NCBI GenBank assembly: GCA_022836615.1
Contig: MU405274.1
Location: 62,001-126,000 of the forward strand
Reading direction: 5' to 3'
Source: Annulohypoxylon bovei var. microspora
Taxonomy: Eukaryota > Ascomycota > Sordariomycetes > Xylariales > Hypoxylaceae
Length of the DNA stretch: 64,000 nt
This document shows, piece after piece, positions 20,113 to 33,917 of this stretch (positions within the stretch are counted from its first letter, which is position 1; each line of letters opens with the position of its first letter). The notes beneath the pieces are model-generated. The model made no database searches, had not been told where the DNA came from, and saw only the letters and a program-made list of their open reading frames with translations. The position numbers were made by a program, and so were the translations under genes.

Positions 20113-23100
20113 GTTGGGTCTGGTTTGGTGAGCTGGCCCTGTGCTGTGAGGATGGAGATGGGGACATGGGAAGTCCGCTCTCGATAGTATCCACGGTGAC
20201 TTGTAGGTATGTTACCTAAGTTGAAGCTCCATGTAATGTGTCATCCTCTATTGTCACTGGGGGATAAGTAGGTAGGTACGGTGAGAATTTTATTGCTGCT
20301 GTATAGATGTAGGCCTATAGCAATTTTTCTTGTTAGGCTACGTTTAGGTACATACCTACTTACCTACTTAATAAGTAGGTCTATCAATATCAGCTTTACT
20401 TGACACTTTAGCTACAATCCTACCTAGTCACAAAGAGCCCCTTACTTGAGGCTACTAACGATAACTTTAGCATTCTTAGAATAGGGCTGGAATAATCCCC
20501 AAACATACAATATATAGAAGGAACGAACTCCCTATAGCATCACATTCCTGAGATCTAGCCTGTTAGCAATGTCAGACCATCCCTATAATTATAGGAAAGT
20601 TTAACGTCATTTTGACCACGAGCTTTCTTTCCATCTAACCAGTAAGAACAGACTGAAAGGCCTTGGAATGTGTACAAATCAACCCAACCTTACACGCCCC
20701 AAGCGAACACGAACCAGCCCTAAGTTTAGAGCTCGAACTATGAAAACCGTATAGAGGACCTAGTCGGTGCGACGAAGTGAAAATTATTAAGTATTCTTAT
20801 GAAGTATTATTGGAAGTATCGTTAGGCTCAAGGGTTAGATTTTTTAGACGGCTAGATTACCTTCCCCCCCTTCCCCCTTTCCCCTTTCACTTTCCTTCAT
20901 ACTTTTTAGGTAGGCACCTTGGTAGCTAGGTATAATAGAATATCAAATTTAATGTAGCTCAGATCGTATGTTGATATACAGTAGTAATGTAATAAGAATT
21001 TCCTATTGATCCAGCGGTCTATCTGACAATAGACCAATGACTTGTGACATAACTCTAAACCTTTATTTCTAAAACTGGATAGTATCCGGTACTAATGGAC
21101 AATGATCGGCATAAAAGCATCATATTGGATTTCAGGTGAATTGTACGTAGACAACTGCCGGCTAAGGACATGGCTGAAACCCCGGAATTCGGAGTTATTA
21201 TAGTAGAAGCCAAGGAATGAAATGCATAAATGTTTTCTAAATTCGACGCAGGATATTGCCGAGATATATAGATAAACTAGGCAGTTGATCTACAAGTGAA
21301 TGAAAAAGAGCTTCGGAAGTATGAAGACATAACTAGTGCATTGAACATCTCGTTGGAAACTATTTCTTGGGGAGGCAATTGCAACTACCCACGGGGAAGT
21401 AGTCGGAAACGCCGGCTCGGAACCGGAGAATGAGGTATGCGGCGGTCTTGTTTTGGAAGCTTCGTCTCGGCACATTCGCACCTGCTAGCCACTTAGTCAT
21501 TACTGGGAATAAATTACTAGGTACCCCTACTAATTCAACTTTGTCGCTCAGCACTGTGTTATTATCAGCCTCATAAGTTAAGAACCAATTTAAGCGAGGG
21601 CTTTTGTTAGGTTGCCTTTATAATTGCACGTTTGAGATCATGCAGGAGACACGTGTGAGCTGGTTCTAGACTCTAGCTTAGGTAATTTAGAGATTTCGCT
21701 GCATTATTACGTACCTCTAAAAGATGTAGCACTGTCATGGATGGTGACATCCATATCTACTACCTATCTGTCCATTGACAACTTATCTCCCTCATCAGTA
21801 CCTGTGCGCGAGACTGATGCTTATCAGGCGAAGTTCGACTACATTCACATTGAAAAGAGCCAATCGAAGCTTGTTGTATTATCCGGAATGACGATACTTG
21901 ATATTTAAGACAAACTTCTTAGTACCGAAGATTCGACGATCCCGACTACAGTAACCGAAAGCTGTGTCACAAATGGGATTGAAAATGGCTTGGCCTATTA
22001 GCGCATTAATCCAGCTTAGTACCCGGCTTATCTGGTGTTAGATCCTACAACGACTTTCCGAAGCAGGGTAAACTTGCATTGGGTCTTGGGCTTTTCATTC
22101 ACTAATCCAGTTATGATCAAGCCGTCTCGCACGAGACCCGAGTATATAGATGCCGTCATCTCAGTTTTGTCGCCAAGCCATAGCCTATTCGCTTATGACT
22201 GAAGAAGACTAGAGAAAGCCTAGAAGGGTCCACAGGACCTGACTAGCTCACTCCCATTATCGTATCATACCTACATAAACTCCTCATTATTTTGCTAGGT
22301 TGTAATTGTACGACAGAGGAGAGATATATTCCGAGTCTTCTGCCGGCGGGGAACGGAGAACGGAGAACGATGAGTGCAGTGATGATCTTTTTTTCCAACA
22401 TACATTTTTGTAAGAACGGATCGAGGCATTATATGATAGGATCGGCAGAAGCCGGTCAGCTGATGGGTTCATGCTGGTTCGCTACTCTGATAGTATCGGG
22501 CTACTTTGATTCATTGACATTCCATGTCATCTAATGATCCAATGATGTTGAGTAGCTCGACTAGTTCTCTGGGTGATTGCATGCATTCAGCCATTGTCTC
22601 ATTTTTCTTGGGTGTTCTTCTTTTGCCCCTCATGCCCCTCAATCTCATCACTTACACTTACACAGCACGCTGAAAGGAAGCATGTGACGTACTCCGATGT
22701 CCAATGTAAGTATTTCATGGTGTGGAGGTACTTGCTAATCGTGCACGGTGCAACGGAAAACAACGCATGTATGCGGTCATACCTGGGGTACAATCTTGAG
22801 GGTACCTACCGCGTGATACTTGTGTGGAGAGATACATGTGTACATACTTTCACCGTTGACTGTGTTTCCAACCTTAGGAGATTGACAGCGGCTGCTAGTC
22901 CACTGAAAATACCCCTAGACCCCCCTGAACATCGCTGAAGTCCGCGTTACAGCGTCCTCGTGGAATAAGGAAATAGGCTCGACCGCCCACTTCCACTTGC
23001 CCTCCACTTGCCCTCCACGCCCTCCACAGCCTCCACCATCTTAACTCAGCTGCGCTGTGATGCGGGCTGCGCGGGTTCCTCTTTCTCCCACTAAATAAAT

Positions 23101-23991
23101 ATCTCGGAATTGAGTTACAAACCTAAAAAGAAACTAAATAAATCTTGATATGGAATCTACGATACTACATTAAAGTTACCACTGTTACAACTGTTACAAC
23201 GATGCTGACATATCTATACACGCGCCGTTTATAATTTTTAATCTTCTTTCCCCTTTTCTTCAATCCAACGCCACTGAAGCAAAGCTGTCACTTAGTCAGC
23301 TGCTCAGCTACTCGACCGTATTCCATCTTCATTCTACCTAGACTAAAAAGTAGGTGGTATCTTGATTAAATATATTGCATCACTTCATACCACATCGAAT
23401 TGGTTCACCTCCTTTAAGAAAACCTGTGAACCCCACACTTCTTTTTCGAGCTCTAGCCCTTTCTACCCATCGAGCTATTATCTTGCCCTGTTGCATCCTC
23501 TAGATCTAGATCCAAGGACACACAACTTGGAAGAAGCACAAGAAGTCTGCTATCCTTCTTATCCAACAAAGTACCGTATCAATATCAATTCAATCATTCG
23601 AGATGGCGAATGGCTGGGAAACAGCCCTTGCTTGACCAACGAATACATACGTATTGAAGCTAGCAGCCTGGTAGTGTTTTATGGTACCAACTCACCATTC
23701 TGTTATCTATTTTCCTTTACCCTACGACCTCACGAATGCGCCTTGCCCGGATTTATTTATAGTCATTCCAACGCCTTCGTCAGCGCATTTACCCCAAGAC
23801 CCGCTCCGCTGCCACGACGCAAGGCGAGACAGGAAGGAATACGATACGCCCGTACGAATTCGCGTATAGTAAGGCTGTAGGTCGTAGGAGGAATATATAC
23901 ACATTTTCTAGCATCTTGCAAGACGAAGTACATAAGCTGGTCGGTGGTGATATTGACTAGCAACGTAAAGCACAAAGAAGCGAGATCCAGT
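20113..23991. other. 3.9-kb intergenic region, no convincing gene
   Basis: Several open frames of 60-170 codons occur (for example 22573-22938 and 23362-23880), but their translations look random and most lack a good ATG. The right end (about 23220-23990) is pyrimidine-rich and resembles a long 5' leader of the Mhp1-like gene; it contains short upstream ATG frames (for example a 10-codon one near 23603 and a 62-codon one at 23681). A pyrimidine run lies at about 20862-20900. Confidence 0.45.
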
Positions 23992-26900
23992 ATGGAGCAG
24001 GTTATGGATGTGAGCTGGATGACCCATGGAAAAGGTAAACCCCCATATGCTTAACCATCGGAAGATCTACATCTACCTCTCTTATTAGTTCACTCGCTAT
24101 CTCGTTATTCCTAAGTTGCCAGCTCAACCTACCTACCTATATCAAGGATAACTACTCGAGGCTAACTTCCTATGTTTATTTCCCCGGGACGCAGATAACT
24201 GGAACAATCATGCCAACTGGAATTCGTCATCTAAACAAACCCCAGACTCTGCTCCAAACCGCCCACTAAAACCTACAGCCGCGAGCAACGCCAATGGCAA
24301 AAAGCTGTCTTCACCACCTCCCTCTTCAAGCCCGTCTCATCCTCCGACCGAGTCGCCCGCCCTCACGAAGTCTCTGGCCCAACGAACAGGTAGGGCGAGA
24401 AGCCAATCCGTCGAGGGTTCGCCAACGCAGAATGGTACACCACTTCAAAGGAGGGGATCTTGGTTCTCCACTATCTCATCCAAATTCTCCGCGTCCCCTA
24501 CGAACTCACAATCCCCCTCTCCGGTTCCGACATCACAATCCGACATCGACGATGTAACTCCCTTGCCTAAGATCTCGCCGAATAGGAATGCCGTTCTTCC
24601 GCACGCGTCACGCCAGAACGGCGATGCTCCATACGTTCCTGCGCCCCCGAGATCGACACAACCCGGGTTTCTAGGAGTCTTTCGCCGCTTGTCATCCTCA
24701 AATGGAAACGTTTTACCGGGTTCGAGAGCTAGTCATGGCCTTGTAGAGCGGAAAGTCCTGAATGTCGACAAGCACCGAGAGAGGTGTCGAGTGAACGAAC
24801 TCAGCCAAGCAAAACTCCGCAGGGTCGCGTTCTGTGTCGACGTCGAGATTGCGCCGATGCCCAAATACGGGGATGAAGACGCTGCATGTAAAAAGCCTAT
24901 TGACAAAACCCAGAAGCGGAAAGCCACCGAAAAGAGCGAGGGTGAGGCATTAAAGAATCCGAAGGCGTTGGAAGAGCAAAAAGAAAATGCCGGAGTAGTC
25001 AAGGCGACTGGCGAAGTCTTGCCAAAAGAGCCTGAGAAGGAGGGTACCGAGACGACGAATGGACATCCGAAAGTTAATGGCACTGCGGAAGAAGAGGAAC
25101 CTGTAAAAGAAAAGGAGACCACGCGCAAGAAGGAAAAGAAAAAGAAGAGTGAGACAGAGCGGAAAGCTAAGAAGGAACAAAAGCGGAGGGAGGCTCTCGA
25201 GAAAGGAGCTATCCCTATGGAGCTGCATTACGACAGCGACAGCTCGGCAGAAGACCTATCAATACCATCGGGGGCTGCAAAAACGCAATCGGGACCTACA
25301 ACGAATCCTGGTAGGATATATCGACGGTGCTGTCAATTGCGAGAGACGGATATTCTCACCAAGATCACTCTACAGCTTCCAAAAACCATAGAACCGCGTG
25401 CGAATGGCGTTGTTGAAAAACTAGACCTTGCTGGATATTTCATGTCGACACCGGACTTGGTCACATTAGGAGATTTCCTTGCCGTTGTTCCGGTCAGAGA
25501 AGTCATACTAGAGAATTGCGGGTTGACGGATGAAGGTGTTCGTGTTATTCTCGCCGGATTACTAGCTGCCCGGAAAGCGAAAGATACCGCGCGACGAAAA
25601 TCCATCTCTAAGGCCGCTGATTTAATTCAACAAGGTGGCGTTGTCGAGAGGCTAGTACTCAAGAGCAACAACAAGATTACTGGCGAAGGATGGAAACATA
25701 TTTGTCTCTTCATCCACATGTGTCGTTCCATCAAATATCTCGACCTCTCGCATTTACCTTTTCCTGCTCCAACAGAACCCCTAAAGTCACCGGTCAATCA
25801 CCACTTTCATATTGGCAGCGGTCCTAACCCTCTAGCACCACTTGATCTATCTTTACTTCTGTCCAAGGCGATAGGGGAACGTCTTGCCGGTCCTGAGTTA
25901 GAACTTCTCAATTTTGGGTCGATCGGATTAACCGCCAATCAACTCGGTGCTATCATCGATGGGATCATTAAATCGGGAGTATCAAGACTTGGTCTTGCAA
26001 ACAACAACCTCGATGCGCAAAGTGTTCAACATGTCGCGAGATATCTACGCAACGCGAAATGTGAAGGACTGGATCTTGGCGGTAATGATCTCAGGGAACA
26101 TCTCCCGGATATTGCAGCAGCTTTTGATGAGAAGGCTGAGCTATGGGCCTTCAGCTTGGCCAACTGTAATCTCAAACCAGCCTCCCTATGCAAACTATTC
26201 CCGAAGTTAGTGAAGCTTCGGAATTTCAAGTTCCTAGACTTATCACATAACCAGGCACTTTTCGAATCCGAGCCCAGTGCCATCGGATTGCTTCGCAAAT
26301 ATCTACCGCAGCTGAATAATCTGAGGAGATTACATCTCGCGGATGTCTCATTATCATCGGAACAAGCAATTGCTCTCGCTGAGATATTGCCCGAAGTTAA
26401 GAATTTGGCGCATATTAATATTCTCGAGAACCCGAACCTTGTTAGCGTAGCCGATGCTAGGACTGAGGAGGACCAAGAGGAGGCTTGTGCTCTGTATGCT
26501 TCTCTTCTAGCTGCCGCGCGTGTGTCGAGAGTGTTGGTTAAGATCGATATCGATAACCCTTCTCCGGAATCTGGCGAGGTTGTGAAGGCACTAGCGGACC
26601 GTGTCGTCGTGTACTGCATGAGAAATCTGCAGGGAGTACCGGACATCCGTGACTCTACCAGCGACGACGGCCAGAAAGACAAGATGCCGGAAGTCCTTCG
26701 ACATCTCGTGGGCCACGAAGAAGAATCGCCGCTCGTGGATCTAGATGATGATAACGAACCGGCACCTGATGAGGATTATGTCATTGGTGGTACAGGCGTC
26801 GTGAAAGCTCTGGCTTGTGTCTTGAAGAACAGAGGAGACGATACCCTATTGCATTCAAGCGATTTAACTAAAGATCTCGAATCTGGAACCACAACACCTA

Positions 26901-27731
26901 GAACCCAGGTACCCCCTGGGAAGGTCAAGGATATGTCCAGATATCTCCTTATTAGCGCACGAAAGATTCGCGCCCGCCTCCAACCAGCCTTAGCTATGGC
27001 CAAAGCATCTTCCAGGGAGGACATCCACAATTACCGTAAGCTACCCAATATACTCACGTTTTCAACTTATAGTTACTAACATTACTGCAGATCGCCTCAT
27101 CTTCCTTGACCAGACTATCGAAGGGATTATAAAACGCTTCGAGGATGAGTTTCCAGAAACACGTCAAGACTTGTCGGGGGTTGCTATACCTGATCGCACA
27201 ATTGTCACCGCGCCCGAACTCAGCACTTCAGTCTCATCGCTCGATGCAGATGCTGGCTTAATGTCAGATACGGAAGACCTGGAAACAGAGCTCCGTTCAC
27301 CCGCATCTAGGTCCCGGTCGAATTCCATCATCTCGCACACTTCTAAAGCTCTCGTTGAAGAAGAAGGTCTGGCTCTTCGCGTCGGCCATAGATTCCGCCG
27401 AGGTCTCATCAAGCAAGAGCACTACGACCTACTAACTAGCCCCGAGGATATCGGGAACAATCCCAACCACATAACTGTTATATCATCTATCATAAACGAA
27501 CTGATGGAAGGAGATGAGGAAGTGATGAAAGACGTACAGGAGGAGGGTCCCGTGCGCGCTTTCCAGAAACACAAGGAAGAAATTGTCAGGAGGTTGCGCG
27601 AGGAGGATCCACAGTACTGGGAGAGTTTCGTCGAGGCGCAGGAGAAGGCGAGGGCCAACGTCCAGATCGAGGCCAAGAGCGAGCCTCAACAGCAGAGCTT
27701 AGTAGCCGACGAAGAAGCTATCGAGGATTAG
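23992..27731 (+). CDS. RNI/leucine-rich repeat protein, fungal Mhp1-like
   Basis: Three exons (23992-24034, 24195-27035, 27091-27731) join in frame to 1174 aa. The start ATG gives MEQVMDVSWMTHGKGDNW. A Ser/Pro-rich N-terminus contains RRGSWFSTISSKFSASP. A Lys/Glu-rich charged block follows (about residues 220-350). A central array of RNI-type leucine-rich repeats (roughly 400-800) includes LVTLGDFLAVVPVREVILEN, LGLANNNLDAQSVQHVARYL, GLDLGGNDLREHLPDIAAAF and FLDLSHNQALFES. The C-terminus is acidic. The N-terminal signature and layout match proteins labelled cell-wall biogenesis or microtubule-associated Mhp1 in Aspergillus annotations; that name is from memory and is the less certain part. The LRR nature is clear, and a scaffold role is inferred. 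The first exon is short (43 nt), so the start is moderately sure. Confidence 0.8.
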
Positions 27732-28704
27732 GAAGAACTCAGAGCTGCGATGACAAGGGCGTGGCTGGCGAGGTGATCCTGTATTGATATGTACAATACG
27801 ATACAGCGTATTTTAAGCGTTTCGATGGGCCTCAATAGGTGTGTTTTTATCTATATATCTCAAATGCATCACTACTTGGAGTATCGCGTATACCAGCTCG
27901 CAGGCGTTGGGTTTGGGTGAACGTGAATGTGGGAAAGCCAAGACTGGTGGAAGGGCTCTGAGACAACTAGTCATCGACACATGATTATAACTTCAATGGG
28001 ATGGGCTTTTCAACGAATCGAATTGTTTCGCTAAGCATAGTTATAAACAGGACGAAGGCGTTTTTGGGGTCCAACACGACGTGACTAAATCGAACCGGCG
28101 TACGGGCTTTTGGGATGCCAATTACGAGCATGTCTAAATTCATACATAAGAGTCGGGCAGGCAGTTTAATGGACAGGGAGCAAAGACGGAAGTTAGCAGC
28201 GCCAAATATCGGCATTAGCTTATATATTGCTTTTGGTCTTCGTAGCTTCATCGCATCGCATCGCAACGTAACGTAACGTGCATTTGCAAATCAGCACTAT
28301 TTACCCAGGTACACTTCCTACCCCCCCCTCCCCTAAGCACGCGCGAGAATCAATCCCGGGTTTACCTTAGGCACCTAGGTAGGTAGGTATCTAGCAGAAC
28401 TCGAGTTCTTCGCTAGATAGACCATGTACCGTACTATACCTTCCTCCTGACTGTCCCCCTTTCTTGGGCACAGATCCCGTCCGCACCCACCATCCAACTA
28501 TAAACATGACACGAGTATGCAAGTAAACGCCTCGCGATGTAAACACGCCGAACCAGAACCATTAACCCAGACCAGATTTTAGAAAGGGGTATATAACCAC
28601 ACCCTCTCTCACTAGGTATTATCCGATTATCGCCGAACCCAGATGTTTAAAACAATGCCGAACCCAAACCGCGCCTTCTTTTTCTTTCTCTTTTCTTCGT
28701 ATGC
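27732..28704. other. convergent intergenic region
   Basis: Lies between the 3' ends of the Mhp1-like gene (plus) and the DUF6536 gene (minus). It contains short tandem words (GCATCGCATCGCAACGTAACGTAACGT) near 28252-28278, a C-rich run near 28321-28333 and TAGGTAGGTAGGTA near 28376-28389. No gene was seen. Confidence 0.45.
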
Positions 28705-31236
28705 TTAGACGTAAGTCCGTCCCGCATCCACGCACCCCACGCCATCGGCCGAGAACCCGCAGCGGCCGGGCCGGCCGCTGGTTCCTTCCTCGATGACACC
28801 CCATGATATAGAGCGCAGCCAGGGCTCGCCCGTCGGCCGGATCTCGTCGGGGGCTTGGCCCGGCGGCACGATGTCGTGGTGGTGGCACTTGGCGCTTATG
28901 ACCGCGCTACAGGCGCCGCCGCGCAGAACTAGGGGATTGCCCGTGACCTCGCCGCTGGCGAGCGAGGCGGCTTGCGTGCGTCTGCACCCTAGGACCAGGA
29001 TGGCGAGGCCGAGGGCGGTTAGGAGCGCGAGGAGCGAGAGGAGGGCTTGCGTGCTGAAGGATACGGCGACGATGTCTGCGGTATTCGGGGACGCTGAGCC
29101 CAGGGCCGGAGTAGATGGGTTTGGAAGGCCGAATTTTATGGCGCCGGGGAAGATGGCTTGGCTCAGGGAGAAGCTCATCGCTGCGAACCAGGCGAGGAGG
29201 GCCCAGGATACGGGGCGAGGGAGCGTGAGGAATAGGCTCGTAGTCTGCTCACCGGCGGCGTTGGAGGAGACGCGCAAGGAACGGGGGGAGAGCGCGAAGA
29301 GTGAGAGCTCGTGAGAGAGGAAGTATGTCGTTAAGTGGGCGTTGATTACTAGGTATAGGACGGAGAGCAGAAGTTGCGGTAGTGCGGTAAGGAGCGCCAT
29401 CTGTGCGGTCCCGAAGGCGGAGGGAGGTAAGAAGCTGAACTGAGGTGTGGCGACGCCGAAGAGCGTGAGAGGATCATCGAGGTTCCCGCTAACCATGAGA
29501 CCGAGCGCGACCGCCGTTGGGGCACCGATTGCTATCCATGAGAATATCGTCAGAACCCAGCGGGGAAGCGACGGCGTTCGGAACCAGTAATGGTTGACGG
29601 GGACGAAAGACTGCGCCTCGCTAAAAGCCCAATGTCCTTGTTGGACATCCTTCTTAGTCAACAAGGCTGCGTTGGCCGTCGTCGGATCGGGATGGCGTAG
29701 GAACGAGCGGATCGCATCGCCAAGAGTCACGAGGGGTGCAAAAGAGGATCTCGCAAGAATAACCGCCATTGATATGAGGGTTGCGAGGTTAAGTAATACG
29801 GCGATGCCCAATATGGGGCCGCTAAGGTTGACACTGCAAGTCTGCGGCGTACTAGTGCGCGCGAGACAGTTTTGAACTTTTGAGCCGTCCGGGGCTGTGA
29901 TGTCGTTGTTGTTCGAAGCGAAAGTAGTTAGTTGAGTGCCGGACTCGCTAGTCCAAATGAGAGAAGAGTTTGTGGAAGTCGAGTCCGTGATGAGCAAAAC
30001 TGCATCAAATGAAGGTTGGAAGATGCCGCTAAATTCTTGCAGGCAGGTCGTCGTGGTCATGTCAGTCATCCCACCAGCTTGACTGGCGGCATCTTGAAGA
30101 CCGATTATGTCGAGATCTGAGAGTCCGCCCTCGTTGATCTTCGTATCATTACTGAAAGGAGCGTGGTTGAGAAACGATTGTGTTACGAATAATACGTCGT
30201 AGTTGACTATATTTCGAGTCGTGAAAATTACGGCATTATATCTGTATATCGTCAGCATGATGAGTAGGTTCCTTTAGTATTGCCACACGTACATTACTTG
30301 ACTTGCAACTGCGGTAAGCAAGACAATGACAGCGACAACTGCTCGAAAGCCCGAGATGTGTATAAAATTGCGTATTGATGGTATGCCGATGTCAAGCCAT
30401 TGCTTATTTTCATGTGCCACGGTTACCTCTCGTCTGGTCGGGCTGGAGAGAATCTGGAAAACGTAGTTGGCTCCGCAGAGGATGGCCACACCACAGACGC
30501 TAATGACGATATGAATCCCATAGCTAATATGTTCCGCCGTTGTGCAGTCGCCCGAATAGATAGCCGACTCCCCAGACAGAATTTTGGCCTCGGCGATGAC
30601 CAATATTAAGCAGATGATTCCGACGAGTAAGATTATGAATGATATTAACGTGTTGAATATAACACCACCTCTCCAACCCGTAATGTGCCTCCGTAGACCG
30701 CTTTGCCGACTCCAGCTACTAAATGTATTTAGATCACGAGCGGCATCCGCGCTAGCTGAATAATGATGGCCAAATTCGATAGGATACGATGCGAAGGTAT
30801 CTCGCTGTGGTGTAATTTCGACACCATGTTGGCCCCATTTCCTCCGTTCCTTTTTCCTTGCTAAAGTCTCTGGCGTTTCTCCTCTTATAAAGTTAACAAC
30901 ATAATCTGGAACAATACTCCTATCGATACTGGCCGTATCGTCATGAGGTCGAAGAAAAGTTCGGGGTTGCCAAGTTCGCAAGGTGAAGTGGCTCGACCTC
31001 GTCGTTGAAATAGCTTCCGATGCGCTACGTCCGTGAAAAGGCCAGGCAAACGAATTTTGTCTCGAGGCAGTGGATGGTCCTGACTTTGACGAAGTGTACA
31101 TTTGACTCTGTCCGGCCCCATCATCGGGTAGATCACCAAGGCGAATATGGTCACGCCGTAAACTACCTGCCCAAATACTTGGTCTCCTTGACGACTCCAT
31201 CATTGTTGTATGCGTGTCTGATCGTATACGGCCCAT
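28705..31236 (-). CDS. DUF6536-domain multi-pass membrane protein
   Basis: Two exons (31236-30293 and 30241-28705) with a 51-bp intron join as ASQVIYNAVIF to give 826 aa. The start is the ATG at 31236, although in-frame ATGs at codons 12-13 are possible. A long polar N-terminus (about 185 aa) precedes the fungal DUF6536 signature: HITGWRGGVIFNTLISF (first helix), SAIYSGDC, GVAILCGANYVFQILSSPTR, and KQWLDIGIPSIRNFIHISGF before a third helix. The second exon begins with an extracellular segment containing SQSFLNHAPFS and Cys residues, followed by five to six more helices (for example ILGIAVLLNLATLISMAVIL and LLSLLALLTALGLAILVLG). The C-terminal tail has CHHHDIVPPGQ. DUF6536 proteins are abundant in filamentous ascomycetes and have no established function. 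Confidence 0.82.
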
Positions 31237-33917
31237 GGTTGCTATGTGGCTTTACAAATCCCCATCCCCAAAAAGAAGAATACTAGTTTCCAGACTCGAA
31301 AGGCATGTGAATAGGAAACGATAATAGAAGGGAAACATGGAACAAGAAACGAAAGTAAACTACCGCAACAGCGGGAAGCCGGGATGAAAGAAGATCAGCT
31401 AAGATCGAGAATAGTAGAAGTGCAGGGCCTCTCAGCTCTTTTGTATGGACATTGGAGATAGAGCTGACAACAGACCCCTCTTCTTCCTCCGTGATCATCC
31501 CGGTCCTGTTCGTTATTGGGTATGGGCATGGGGGCATGGCTCACGGAGCAGGACGGGAAGGATAAGCAAGTGATTGTACACGAGCCGCTCCGGGATAGCT
31601 AACCCAGGGTGCATCAAGTGTGACTGGGGTCCGCATAGTCCCTCAATTTATTTTTTTACCAGAGCCAATCAGCAAGGGGTGTTTCAAGCAGCCGGATCTG
31701 GATTTGGTTTTTGCATTGAAAGGCCATTGAATGAAAGGTTATGCCTTGCTGCAGCAATCGCTCCAGGGATCTCTTTTTCGTCGTCTAAACTTCTAGACAT
31801 AATAGAAATACGAAGGTAGCTCTCATAGGTGTGACAGTGTGATATCAATTCTCCGAATGAGTGGGAGAGCAGAGTTGCGCCTTTACTTCGCTTTGAACGC
31901 CCTTTTAGGAGACCGTAGTAGCATTCACCTAGCGTAAAACGCATAGGTGCCGACAGCTTAAAACGAAAATGTTTGTTCCATCAGTCGGATTCTCCCAGTG
32001 GCATATTTAAGAACAGTTACGTCTCATCATCTCGTTAAGACTCTGTAGCTTGTCCACATTTCTAGAAAGCTTCCCCAGTACCTACCTATGTAGGTAGGTA
32101 TTCTTGTCTTGGCAGAGCCGCACCATGTCTGTGTTCGTGAAAGGGGCCGACTTGAGAAGACGACTACTATTGCAAGGACAAGAGCACATATGAAAATACC
32201 TACTAATAAGGGGTCCCAGCAGCTGCCGCAGGTAGATGATGTAGAGAAGAATTGATACGTTCGAGATGTGATCAGGTCAAGACTGTGACCTATCTATGCC
32301 TTCCAACACATCACTCGCTCGGCTTGTGACGAAGTGCCTCGTGCTGACGTGGGATTGGTGTGCGCGGGGAGAAAGAAGAAATCTTGAGATGCCATGGGTG
32401 TAGGTAGGGATGTTAGAACAGCAGGGCTATGCAGGCGTTTCAGCCCTTGAACGAAATGGAATGAAGGCTAGCTAAGAGCCCACCATTATCGTCCGATATT
32501 GCCGCAGGTTCTCTCGACAAGGTGAGCCATGCCGTGCAATAAACGAAAGGGGGACAAGTGAGAAAATAGTTCAAATATCCCTTTCATCTCCCACAGACTG
32601 TGGAGACTTTTTGACATTTTTTTCGCCGATGCAGTGATGCAACTATGGTGAACACATTCGACTTGTCCCTCGTGCGGCACAAATGTGTAGGTAATGTGCA
32701 GTAGGTTGACCGCTGATATCATTCTTTATCACATTAAGTTGTTCGTAGGAATGCGCTTATGTACGCAGATACACATACGCTGTGGACAGAAGGAATGATA
32801 AATATTGCATGTGTCGATCTCTGATTCGAGATGGTGTAGGTGAGTGATTTTAATCCACCTTGCAGCCTCTGCAGCGTTTCAGAAGCAACCACAAAAGTGC
32901 TGTGCAACCGAGTGTCTATTCTGCCGGACTTCATCCGACGGTAGACAGCACAGTTAGTCCCACTTATCGGTGTAACCAAGAACTGCTCCACAAGTTTAAA
33001 CTGTCAACTCAATTCATTGAAGCAAAACATTTCCAGCTTGCAATATATATTTTCAAAATAGCTTGATTTGATATATCATATACATGGCTACTAGGTGTAG
33101 AGTGGTGAAGTTGTCATTATTGACCATTTTACCATAGTGCGAATAGAGAGTTTCAAAAAAAAAACTGAACTAAGTACATGATTAATGGCCTTATAAAGGG
33201 CATTGGGTTAAAGTCATAATAGCATTGAATGGAAAACGAGAACATGAGGTTTGCAAGCAGGTTGTATACTTTGCAACATACTATCGTCAAAATCTTATTA
33301 TAATCATATTGAGATTTGAAAGTTCGTTTATAACGTACATAATTACAATTTAATTGACGGATGTCCCGATACTAGAATGTTGACATGTAAGTAAGTTATG
33401 GACCTCCCATTATCTTAGATAATATATTGATAAAGAACGACAAGCAAATGATAGGATATTGGAGGTCAGCAACTGTCTACACTACCTATCATTCTCTTAG
33501 TACTTATCTATCATTACAATAACACCTCATGCCACTCCCGCTGCCTACTATTACCACCATTTATACTTACACACTTCTCACCCAAAAAGATATCACTATC
33601 CTATTAAAGGTACCAAAAATTTTCTTTTTTTCTCTTCCCCAAGGTTCACTTCACAAGTCACGTTAAATAGTTTCCTTCATTTACTATGTATTTAAGGTGA
33701 GTCACATAATATGGTTCATCATTCTCATCATCTTGCATTCGGGCCATTTAGTCTTGACATCCTTCTGCTCGGACGGATAGTTAACAATTCTACGATGACG
33801 TTCGACTATCCAACATTTATCTATGTACCTAGGCTCACAGCTATCATATAGATACAACCATCGGTTACCTATTTATCTCGGTGCTGGCCGTTTACAACTA
33901 TGGCTACTATTACCCCC

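Noticed and set aside
22573..22938. 121-codon open frame, plus strand
   Set aside because: Starts without an ATG at the beginning, composition looks random, no splice partner and no family motif.
23362..23880. 172-codon open frame before the Mhp1-like gene
   Set aside because: No ATG at its start and low protein character; better explained as 5' leader sequence.
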